From positions 1 through 64,000 of the forward strand of contig JAYMSP010000013.1 of the NCBI GenBank assembly GCA_036897095.1: a DNA stretch of 64,000 nucleotides. The letters run 5' to 3'. The stretch is from Plantago elongata (lineage: Eukaryota > Streptophyta > Magnoliopsida > Lamiales > Plantaginaceae). Positions 46,321-54,534 of the stretch are shown one piece after another; position 1 is the stretch's first letter; every line of letters starts with the position of its first letter. Position numbers and translations under genes: made by a program. The notes under the pieces are model-generated. The model had not been told where the DNA came from. It was given only the letters and a program-made list of their open reading frames with translations, and did not search any database.

Positions 46321-46725
46321 TTACAAATCATTAACAATTTTTAAGAACGAACTGATAACGCCGTGCGCCTTCGCGGCAGCTTGTAGGAAATCAGCAGGCA
46401 GGGCGGAACCCAAATCGTCTACGCATTGGTCAACGTCGGTCATAGCTGCCGAGCCCCAAGTCTGGACATCAGCTTTCGTTTCTGCACTCCAAGAAGCTAA
46501 AGCACCCAAACACTGCTTCATCTGATCACGGGCATCGTCAAACGTCTCAAGGCACGAAAATGTTTGTTTGTACTTCTTCGCGATGTTTGAGGCTCCTTGA
46601 ATCGCGGAGATAGCACTCTGGGCGACGGCCTTGGCTTGGGCTACAGAGCCAGCAGCGTGTGTGTGGCATACAAATGCCAACATGATTGTAGCCAAGAGGA
46701 AGATTGAGGAACAAGATGATGCCAT
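46321..46725 (-). CDS. Mini-PMEI protein 2
   Basis: Single exon, minus strand, 134 aa: signal peptide (MASSCSSIFLLATIMLAFVC...), then SVAQAKAVAQSAISAIQGASNIAKKY, CLETFDDARDQMKQC, VQTWGSAAMTDVDQC, and a C-terminal helix SSFLKIVNDL. It lacks the first Cys pair of PMEIs, like its neighbours. It is almost the same as mini-PMEI 3 (47962-48366), including the first 30 residues, so the pair is a recent duplicate. No disruption. Promoter motif CATATAAAGGACC at 46823-46835 (minus), about 100 bp upstream. Confidence 0.85.
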   Translation of the reverse strand: MASSCSSIFLLATIMLAFVCHTHAAGSVAQAKAVAQSAISAIQGASNIAKKYKQTFSCLETFDDARDQMKQCLGALASWSAETKADVQTWGSAAMTDVDQCVDDLGSALPADFLQAAAKAHGVISSFLKIVNDL

Positions 46726-46822
46726 TATATTATGAAGAACAAATAGTTAAGAAACAATTCCTTTTTCTTAATTGTTTTTCTCTGCCTTGGTTTTTATTTT
46801 TGTGTTCTATGGAACGATTAAG

Positions 46823-46835
46823 GGTCCTTTATATG
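46823..46835 (-). promoter_or_regulatory. Core promoter motif of mini-PMEI 2
   Basis: CATATAAAGGACC on the minus strand, the same core as at 45424-45439 and 48426-48439. Confidence 0.5.
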
Positions 46836-47044
46836 CATTAGCATTGTTGTGTTGAGAATCGTTTTGAAGATACTGCATAATCTTCATTAATAAGTATTCT
46901 CTTAATTTTGTAGATTGATCTACTGTATATTGATATACTTTATTAGTAGTAGTAATTTACGTACCTTGATCATTACAATTATCTGTATTAATTGTAACTG
47001 ATTTTTATAGTTAATTAGTATAAAATTCCGATTCTATAAGAATG

Positions 47045-47597
47045 TGGGGTGGGCATCGGATTAATTCGAACCAATCAAAATCGTTTTTAAAGATTTTTTG
47101 GATTTGGATCATAGCATGTGAATCCAAAATTCAACTTAAAGCTTACGGATTGATTTTCGATTAATCCAAACTCGTATTGGTTAAATCTGCAACAATTCTA
47201 TAATTTGAAATTTTATAATGTAATTTAATTTTTCTACACTACAACTCTAATTGCTATGCCTTTAACTTAAAAATTAGAAGATTAAACATCACATATAAAT
47301 TTGAGCATTCAAAAGTGTAAATTCTAAATATTACATGTACTTCATATCAAATTCAAAACAATAATTATGCACAATTAGGAATTTTACCCTAGTAAAATAT
47401 CAAATAATCATATATATAGAATTATATAAATTACATACATATATATCGGATTGAATAGGATAATTTGCGAATTTACGGATCGGATCGTCAAAAATCAAAA
47501 CTCTAAAAAACCCCTTAATCTGAAATTTGATTCGAATTTTTAGGATCGAATTATCGAATTCTGTATTGAATTTTTGGATGGGGACTTGCTCACCCCT
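47045..47597. mobile_element. Candidate non-autonomous DNA transposon (MITE)
   Basis: The left end reads GGGGTGGGCATCGG and the right end, reverse-complemented, reads AGGGGTGAGCAAGTCC, so the termini form an imperfect inverted repeat (GGGGTGRGCA). The interior is rich in GGATTTGGAT / AATTCGAA words and has no coding capacity. Ends of this kind are common among plant hAT-like MITEs. I could not confirm a target-site duplication. It lies in the spacer between mini-PMEI 2 and 3. Confidence 0.4.
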
Positions 47598-47961
47598 AAA
47601 TATACTATATATTAATTATCCTAGGTTGATATGGTCTTATTTTAGAGTGATTCTTTTATAAATTCATTAAATTTCTATGGATTCTATAAACCCTTAATTC
47701 TTAATTCTTTTATAATTATACTTTGAAATGTTACTTGACTTACTTTTTAATAATTTCTATATAATTTTATTAAATTATTTAAGTTATAATTTAATACTTT
47801 ATTTGTAGTTAAAATTGAAAACAGAGTCCAAATTATTGAACGTGATCTTCCTTTCTTACAGTTTGGTCCTCAACGTTCCACGTCTCATATACTCCATAAC
47901 ATTTAGGCCAAAACTAACGGAACGTAAATCTGATCATCTATTATTTTCTTCACCAAAAGTT

Positions 47962-48366
47962 TTACAAACCATTAACAATTTTCAGAAACGAACTGAGAAT
48001 GCCATGCGCCTTGGCAGCAGCTTGTTTGAGATCAGCAGGCACAGCAGAACCCAAATCGTCTTCGCATGTGTCAACGTCGGTCATAGCTGCCGAGCCCCAA
48101 GTCTGGACATCAGCTTTTCTTCCTGCACTCCAAGCATTTAGAGCACTTAAACACTGCGTCATTTCATCAAGGGCATCGCTGAAGGTCTCAACGCACGAAG
48201 TTGTTTGTTTGGACTTCTTCGCAATGTCTGAGGCTCCTTGAATCGCGGAGATAGCACTCTGGGCTACGGCCTTGGCTTGGGCTACAGAACCAGCAGCGTG
48301 TGTGTGGCATACAAAAGCCAACATGATTGTAGCCAAGAGAAAGATTGAGGAACAAGATGATGCCAT
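47962..48366 (-). CDS. Mini-PMEI protein 3
   Basis: Single exon, minus strand, 134 aa, near-duplicate of mini-PMEI 2. Signal peptide identical over the first 28 residues, then SVAQAKAVAQSAISAIQGAS, CVETFSDALDEMTQC, VQTWGSAAMTDVDTC, and SSFLKIVNGL. It has the third and fourth conserved Cys and the extra Cys, but not the N-terminal pair. Promoter motif CTATATAAAGGACC at 48426-48439 (minus), about 60 bp before the ATG. Intact. Between copies 2 and 3 the differences cluster in the middle helix (FSCLETFDDARDQMKQC against TSCVETFSDALDEMTQC), which may hint at divergence of a contact surface. Confidence 0.85.
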   Translation of the reverse strand: MASSCSSIFLLATIMLAFVCHTHAAGSVAQAKAVAQSAISAIQGASDIAKKSKQTTSCVETFSDALDEMTQCLSALNAWSAGRKADVQTWGSAAMTDVDTCEDDLGSAVPADLKQAAAKAHGILSSFLKIVNGL

Positions 48367-49191
48367 TATATTTGAGATAATAAGAAGTACTACTAAGTTT
48401 TTCTTGTTCTTTTTATGATTAATTGGGTCCTTTATATAGTTTCTGAAGGTGAAGATTATGGCACTAGGTATTAATATTGTTGTTCATATTTATAAAATGA
48501 TATTTGGATAATTTTATAGTCCATGGTCACTTTAGTTAACAAAATGCAAAGAGAATATATATTATTAATTAGATTGGTCAATAGTTGCTAGTTTTCATTT
48601 TCTTTTAAAACATTTTCATGGATAATTTTTGGGATTTCCTCCATTAACCAAAATTGAAGGAGTCTAAGAGAAGTAAGAAATAGCAAAAATCTGATTTACG
48701 TTGGAAAAGACAGCCTCTCGCATTCGGCATTGAAAGTGCTAGGATTTTTCGGTCTAATTGGTCAGGCATTTAAATGCCTCCATTTGATTCGATGAACAGT
48801 GATTTGGCCTAAAATACATTTTAAATACCCTCATTTTAATTCCAATTCAAATACAATTTCACTAAAATCCTCATCCAAAATACCATACCAATCAGCCCCT
48901 AAACTTAGCAAACTGCTACTCGATATTTATGTCGGTATTTGAGTAACATTGTATGATAGTTGTTCGATAAGTGTGTTATAGATGTTCAGAATTAAATTTT
49001 ATTAGGAACATATGTACTTTACAACTGTTTCGTACCAAATCCAGGTCATATAATCTAGTAATTATATATTTATAATAGTTGGAATAAGTTCATTGGTATC
49101 AAGAAAGTTCTAATTTTAATTCGTTTGCTTACAAATTAATGTGTATAATCATTCAGGATATTATTTGAAGAATATTTTTCATCCTGCTACC
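48367..49191. other. Intergenic, with a 16-bp perfect palindrome
   Basis: AGGCATTTAAATGCCT at 48764-48779 is self-complementary. Near 48885 the words ATACCAATCAGCCCCTAAA look like the end of a common plant MITE, but I could not define a matching left end. No gene seen. Confidence 0.45.
48426..48439 (-). promoter_or_regulatory. Core promoter motif of mini-PMEI 3
   Basis: CTATATAAAGGACC on the minus strand, identical in its core to 45424-45439. Confidence 0.55.
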
Positions 49192-49597
49192 TTACAAATC
49201 CTTAACAATTTTCAGAAGCAAACTAAGAATGTCGAAGGCCTTGCCGGCATCTTGTCTGAGATCATCAAGCTCACGGGACGACGTGATCTCGTCTTAGCAG
49301 TCGGTGATACCAGTCATTGCCGCTGTTGTATAAATCAGGACATCTGGTTTCTTTTCTGCACTCCAAGAGTTCAAGAAATCCACACGCTGGTCCATCGCAC
49401 CAACAGCATCGCCCAAGAACTCAACGCATATGTCTACTTTGTGCTTTTTCGCAATCTTTATGGCTCCTTGAATCACGGATGTACCACTCTTGGCTGTGGC
49501 CTTGGCTTGGTCTAGACAACCAGCAGCTTGTGTGTCACATATCAATGCAAAGAATATGGTAGCCAAAAGAAATATTGAGGAAGAAAATGATGGCCAT
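49192..49597 (-). pseudogene. Mini-PMEI pseudogene 4
   Basis: Minus strand. It aligns with mini-PMEI 2 and 3 from signal peptide to C-terminus, but it is broken. An extra C right after the ATG (ATGGCC against ATGGC) puts the start codon out of frame with the signal peptide, and a GAA-to-TAA change after the fourth Cys (GITDC) ends the frame 33 codons early; the rest stays open to the family stop at 49194-49192. The extra Cys of the family (QCL) is Arg here. A frame running in from upstream of the normal start has no support. The TATA motif CATATAAAGGATCC (49654-49668) is kept. Confidence 0.8.
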
Positions 49598-50370
49598 TGT
49601 TTTGAACAAACAAGAAACAGAGTTTTTCTTTTTGCCTTTGCATAACTAATTAAGGATCCTTTATATGGGGTCACTTTGAGTTTTAGGCAGTGATTTTTCC
49701 AAAAAATTGAAATTGTGGATATGTATGACATTTTGCTTTACAAACCTTGCAATCCATGGTAACTTTAAGGAAATATGAATTGTAAAGAGGGTTCGTATAT
49801 ATATATGGTAGTAGAAAATTGAATTCTATTTATGACATTTTGCTTAATTTACAAGAGTTTTTTTTATTGTAATAGGCATATCACCTTAAATGATCGGCAC
49901 CAACTCCGCTCGCTCGATAAGCTCTGCGTGCCAAATATAAGATGGGGTAGGGGTTCGATTGTAAGAAAATGAAATGTTTGTAAGAAAAACGACTTGAAAC
50001 TATCATAATATATAAATGATAGAATTTTCACACCTAAAGTTGTATATTTAGTGTGATAGTATATAATTTTTTATTAAATCATAGAATTCAAATAATAAAA
50101 TGATAACTTTTAAGAAGTTTTTTCTAACGACCATAATTTTCCCCCAAAGATGTTGTCAAGTTGGCCCATAAGCATAGCCCATTATCTCGAGACCAAGGCT
50201 AATGGGCTATCACCAATCTTAAAGCCCATTTTCAACACCACCAAATCACAAATTAACCTCTTCATGCCAATGTCAATTGTTTGAAATAAGGAGCAAGTAT
50301 AAAATGCGTTACAAGTACAGCGGCAAGATTATTTAGTGTGGGTAACTGTATAATGTATATCAAATTACAT
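49598..50370. other. Intergenic, nothing recognised
   Basis: Promoter of pseudogene 4, a TA-rich stretch near 49796-49806, and the 3' flank of pseudogene 5. Confidence 0.4.
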
Positions 50371-50844
50371 TTACAGAGTACTTATAATAGCAATAAAGCC
50401 GTTAACAATCTTCTGCGCTTCAAGGCTTGCTTGTTTCAGATTATCCGGCTCCGGCTGGCCGCGATTAAACTGAGCATCACAGGTGAAACATCAGTAGCTG
50501 CTGTGGCGCTATAATCGTTGAGTTGACGGATTCTTTCTCTCTTGAAAGCCTTTAAGATGACCAAACACTTTTGCATTGAACCAATAGCATCGCTAAACAA
50601 ATCAAGGCACGTAGCTGCTTGTGCTTTCGTGCTCCCTTTGAGATATGTTTTCGCAACATTTGTGGCTGCTTGAACCGCATTTATAGACTTTTGAGCAGCA
50701 GCTTGAGCCTCAGAGACGGAACCAACTTTGCGACCAGTGTGGAGGAGATGTTCTATATCGAATCTACTTCGCTTTGACAGTTTGACATAACGATGCCAAC
50801 ATGATGCTAGCCAAAAGAAATGTGAATAACGAAGAAGGAGCCAT
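50371..50844 (-). pseudogene. Mini-PMEI pseudogene 5
   Basis: Minus strand. From the ATG (50844) the frame gives a signal peptide (MAPSSLFTFLLASIML...) and then stops at AAG-TAG just after it. The mature domain (SVSEAQAAAQKSINAVQAAT..., CLDLFSDAIGSMQKC) continues in another frame, with about 40 nt of extra sequence at the junction. A second frame change lies near the fourth Cys; past it the frame reads TCDAQFNRGQPEPDNLKQAS to the stop at 50373-50371. It belongs to a branch distinct from mini-PMEI 6 and 7 (KRERIRQLNDYSATA). An internally deleted relative lies at 52748-52915. Confidence 0.75.
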
Positions 50845-51023
50845 TGTAGCAAAAATTTGCTTTTTTTTACTCTTTACCTTTCATGTTATCTTGTTGTAGT
50901 CTTATCTATATATAGTTGTTTGAAATGCAGTAAATGATTAAAATGAATATGTATCATATTTCATATAGATTACAATAGGGCTCTATTCGACCCGTACAAA
51001 TTTACTTCTTAATATATTACTAC

Positions 51024-51440
51024 TTAGAGACTATTAACAACTTTCAGATATGAAGCAATAAGGCCATGCACTTTGGTGCAAGCTTCTTTAAGATCAGCTG
51101 GCTTGAATTCATCACCGCAAGTGTCAACACTAGTCATAGCCGCGGAGCCCCAGGTCTGGAGGTTATTGATCTTCTCTTTGTTGAAAGCCTTCAATGTGTC
51201 CAAACATTGTTTCAAGAGATCAGTAGCATCACCAAAGTTCTCAATGCACGATTTGGCTGGTGCATGGGTACCATCTTGCAGGTACTTTTTCGCAATGTTT
51301 GTAGCTCCTTCGATTCCAGATATAGCCTCCTTGGCGGTTGCCTCAGCCTGGGCTACAGAAGCCAATGCGACTTGTGTGTGGTATAAGAATGCCAACATTA
51401 TGGTAGCCAAAATAATGATTGAGGAAGATGATGATGCCAT
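51024..51440 (-). CDS. Mini-PMEI protein 6
   Basis: Single exon, minus strand, 138 aa. Signal peptide (MASSSSSIIILATIMLAFLYH...), then SVAQAEATAKEAISGIEGATNIAKKYLQ, SCIENFGDATDLLKQC, LQTWGSAAMTSVDTC, and a C-terminal helix ASYLKVVNSL. It lacks the N-terminal Cys pair. The frame is intact, but the upstream DNA is not: homology with the 5' flank of mini-PMEI 7 ends about 60 bp before the ATG, at an inverted gene fragment (51499-51975), and the TATA box found before mini-PMEI 7 is missing. It may therefore be silent or driven by a new promoter. Confidence 0.82.
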   Translation of the reverse strand: MASSSSSIIILATIMLAFLYHTQVALASVAQAEATAKEAISGIEGATNIAKKYLQDGTHAPAKSCIENFGDATDLLKQCLDTLKAFNKEKINNLQTWGSAAMTSVDTCGDEFKPADLKEACTKVHGLIASYLKVVNSL

Positions 51441-51498
51441 TTGTGCTCAAATTTTTGTAGCTTTACTTTGCTTTTCGGTTTTTTTTTTTTTTGTTGGT

Positions 51499-51975
51499 GA
51501 TTCGGCTATGACTAGTGTTGACACTTGCGGTGGTGGATTCGAGTCAAGTCAGCCAGCTGATTTGAAACAAGCTTGCACCAAAGCCCATGGCCTTGTTGTT
51601 TCATATCTAAAAACTGTTAACAGTCTCTAAGTAGTGAAAATTTAAGGAGCAAATTTATACGGGTCAAATAGAGCCTATTATAATTTATATGATTATGGTG
51701 ATATTGAACTTTTGAGTTATGAATAACCACATTTATTGCAAATATATAAATAATTACAAGGAATATATTTGAGCGTATATATTTAAATATATAGTAGACA
51801 AAATAGAAAATGGAAAATGCTATATTCATTTTATGTGATTTCTTCACTTCAAACAACTAACTATATATCGAGGACTACAACAACAAAGATAATACATGAA
51901 AGAAAGGGTCAAAAAGAGAACGATTTGCCACAATGGTTTCTTCCTCATCATCCACATTTCTCTTTCTTTTTTTTT
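51499..51975 (+). pseudogene. Inverted mini-PMEI fragment (C-terminus of one gene, start of the next)
   Basis: On the plus strand, opposite to all neighbours, 51499-51630 encodes SAMTSVDTCGGGFESSQPAD and the rest of a mini-PMEI C-terminus to the stop. The DNA after it matches the 3' flank of mini-PMEI 7 read on the minus strand (about 53160-52900), then the promoter and start codon of a pseudogene-5-type gene (ATG at 51933, MVSSSSSTFLF, soon closed). So it is a piece of about 475 bp of the array that was copied or flipped, carrying the end of one gene, the spacer and the start of the next. It has no complete gene. Confidence 0.8.
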
Positions 51976-51977
51976 AA

Positions 51978-52329
51978 AGCAACTTAGAAAGACGGATTAG
52001 TCAAACGCAAGAGAACTTTACGTTAAATAATGGTCCTAAGTTCGTTAGATAGATACAAACTTAAATTTTATAAGTGATTAAGTAAGCTTTTACCTTTTAA
52101 CAAATATTTCTCCTTTTAAATAAAGTATATAGAAGTGCTCTTTATACTCTAAAATATTAAGGAAGAATATCTTTTATACGCACAATCAAGTAATAAATAA
52201 TATCTGACCATTTGAATTGCACTTCTATATTATAAGAAAGACTCTAGCAACTTACAAAGACGAATTAGTCAAACGCAAGAGAACCTTACGTTAAATAATG
52301 GTCCTAAGTTCGTTAGATAGATACAAACT
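51978..52329. repeat. Direct repeat of about 84 bp (51978-52061 and 52246-52329)
   Basis: Both copies run from AGCAACTTA to AGATACAAACT with a few mismatches, 268 bp apart, immediately after the inverted fragment. A 20-bp word, CATCATCCACATTTCTCTT, also occurs on both sides (51947 and about 52468). This looks like the footprint of the rearrangement that placed the inverted fragment. Confidence 0.8.
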
Positions 52330-52747
52330 AATCCAAAAAGGGCAAATATTCCAAATTTTAAGACTATTTCTAAGATTCACAAACTTCAACTGATGGGAAT
52401 CAAAACATTCAAAAGTTATATAATTATCAAAATTAAAACCACTTTTAATTTTAGCCAAAAAGTCTGCATCATCCACATTTCTCTTGGTTACCACAATTCT
52501 GCATTTTTATTTCAAAGTTTCCATCAAACTAAATATATCAAAGTTCCGACCTTATATAGTATTGGTTCTAGGGGTGTGCATTGAGAGGCATTTATAATCA
52601 TTTTCATACCAACTTTAGTAATGATATTTCGAAATTATATATAAGACACATGCTTTAGATAAAATTAAGATGACTACTTGACTTGATATCAAAATGGTGA
52701 ATAATGTCAGAACTTTGATATATTTCGTTTGACGTTGGAAACTACAC

Positions 52748-52915
52748 CATAATCGTTGAGATCATGTATTCTTTTTCTTTTGAAAACCTTTAAGATGACC
52801 AAACACTTTTGACTTTTGCATCGAACATATATATAGAAATTGCTTTGGCATAACGATGCTAACATTATGCTAGCCAAGATAAATGTGGAAAATCCTTTCC
52901 TTTTACCCTTTACTT
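52748..52915 (-). pseudogene. Internally deleted remnant of a pseudogene-5-type mini-PMEI
   Basis: Aligns with 50845-50510 read on the minus strand: the signal-peptide part (TTTGGCATAACGATGCTAAC region) and the middle (ATAATCGTTGAG ... CTTTAAGATGACC), with about 200 bp of the mature domain missing between them. The promoter with CTATATAAG follows at about 52952. Its position just after the 3' end of mini-PMEI 7 copies the order pseudogene 5 then mini-PMEI 6, so a two-gene unit was duplicated. Confidence 0.7.
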
Positions 52916-53162
52916 CATGTATTGTCTTGTTGTTGTAGTCCTCTATATAAGTTAGTTGTTTGAACCCAAGAAATCACATAAAATGAATATAACATTCTCC
53001 ATTTTTCTATATGGTCTACTAGATATTCCTTGTAATTATTGTATATATTTGCAATTAATGTGATTTAAAATTCAAATTGTCAATATCTACAAATCATAAT
53101 ACATATAGATTATAATAGGGCTCTATTTGAGCGTACGAATTTACTCCTTCATTCGTCACTAC

Positions 53163-53603
53163 TTAGAGACTATTAACAATTTTCAGGTATGAAGCAACAA
53201 GGCCATGCACACTGGTGCAAACTTGTTTTAGATCAGCCGGCTGACTGGACTCGAATTCGTCACTGCAAGTGTCAACACTAGTCATGGCTGCAGAGCCCCA
53301 AGTCTGGAGGTCACTGACCTTTTCTTTCTTGAAAGCCTTCAATCCGACCAAACACTGTTTCAGGAGATCAGTAGCATCTCCAAAGTTCTCAATGCACGAT
53401 TTGGCAGGCGCTTGGGTAGTACCCTGCAGGTATTTTTTCGCAACGTTTCTGGCTCCTTGTATTTGAGATATAGCCTTTTGGATAGTCGCCTGAGCCTGTG
53501 CTACAGAACCGGCTTGGCCAGAAGCCAATTTGGCCTGGGTATGGCATAAGAATGCCAACATTAGGGTAGCCAAAATAAAGATTGAGGAAGATGATGATGC
53601 CAT
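53163..53603 (-). CDS. Mini-PMEI protein 7
   Basis: Single exon, minus strand, 146 aa. Signal peptide (MASSSSSIFILATLMLAFLCHTQA), an 8-residue insert unique to this copy (KLASGQAG), then SVAQAQATIQKAISQIQGARNVAKKYLQ, SCIENFGDATDLLKQC, LQTWGSAAMTSVDTC, and SYLKIVNSL. Like the other mini forms it lacks the first Cys pair and the RSDPRS motif. It is the closest relative of mini-PMEI 6 and the best match to the inverted fragment. Intact, with a TATA candidate (CATATAAGAGTC on the minus strand, about 53691-53702) about 90 bp before the ATG. A secreted protein is expected; its target is unknown. Confidence 0.86.
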   Translation of the reverse strand: MASSSSSIFILATLMLAFLCHTQAKLASGQAGSVAQAQATIQKAISQIQGARNVAKKYLQGTTQAPAKSCIENFGDATDLLKQCLVGLKAFKKEKVSDLQTWGSAAMTSVDTCSDEFESSQPADLKQVCTSVHGLVASYLKIVNSL

Positions 53604-54534
53604 TTTTGGTCAACTTTTTGTAGCTTTTCTTTTCTTTGCTTTTCTATTTTTTGTTTTTGTTTTTGTTTGTGCTTGTGATCAAGTATGTTAGACTCTTATA
53701 TGTTTACATGAATGGAGGACTTTGATTCCACTTTGGGCGCCAAACCACTAAGCTATTAATAGATATAATCTCTAACATATCGGATCATATTTATGCACTT
53801 CACCCTTCTTGATTGTTCATGAAAGAATCAATTAGTATATGATATATGAGCTGGTATGACTTGCATATCTTGTTCGAACTTATATACTTCTTATATGATT
53901 TTGATATATGTTGATTATTTATGTCTGTATCATAATGATTATACAAAGCCTCTCGTTCACATTTTTACTTAGAATCAATATTAAATAAAGTCTAAACTTT
54001 CATATTTAATTTGACGAAATTATGTCATGTCGTTTTACAAATTAATGGGAAATTGTGTATAAATAAAAAAGTTTAAGAAATGGATTTTATTTATGATCGA
54101 GTATAAACTGGCCCGTATGTAAATGAATTTTCAGACCACCTTAAATAAATCGGTTCGGTTTTCGTTTCAACATTTAAAAGAATTTCTTTTTTTATTCGAT
54201 TCGGTCCGGTCCGGATTAATCCCACCTTCCCACTTCGTACCGTTAGACTATGTAATTGTATGTAGTTGTACGAATAGTTCATACCCCATTCTCCGTGAAC
54301 CTGCTCTTATTAACCAGTACTGCTGCTGCTGAATTTGATCTCTCGACGAAAAGGTTAGTTTCTTCATTACTGCAATCAGTCATCTTCATCCTCTATCAAT
54401 TTTAACCCAATTCATTGCTTTAGTTCAATTTCTGCGTGGTAATTTAACCTAATTCATTGTTGTAGTTCAATTTTCGTGTGGTAATTTAATTCAATTTAAC
54501 CTAATTGAGCTAGGGTTTCGAATCCGCTGCAGCC
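53604..54534. other. Intergenic between the PMEI array and MFAP1
   Basis: Promoter of mini-PMEI 7 on the left and leader of MFAP1 on the right. The leader contains a repeated pyrimidine-rich word (AATTTAACCTAATTCATTG-like, 54440-54500). No gene seen. Confidence 0.4.

Noticed and set aside
51073-51630. 185-codon plus-strand ORF
   Set aside because: It is the antisense of mini-PMEI 6 joined by chance to the inverted C-terminal fragment; only 51499-51630 has homology in this orientation.
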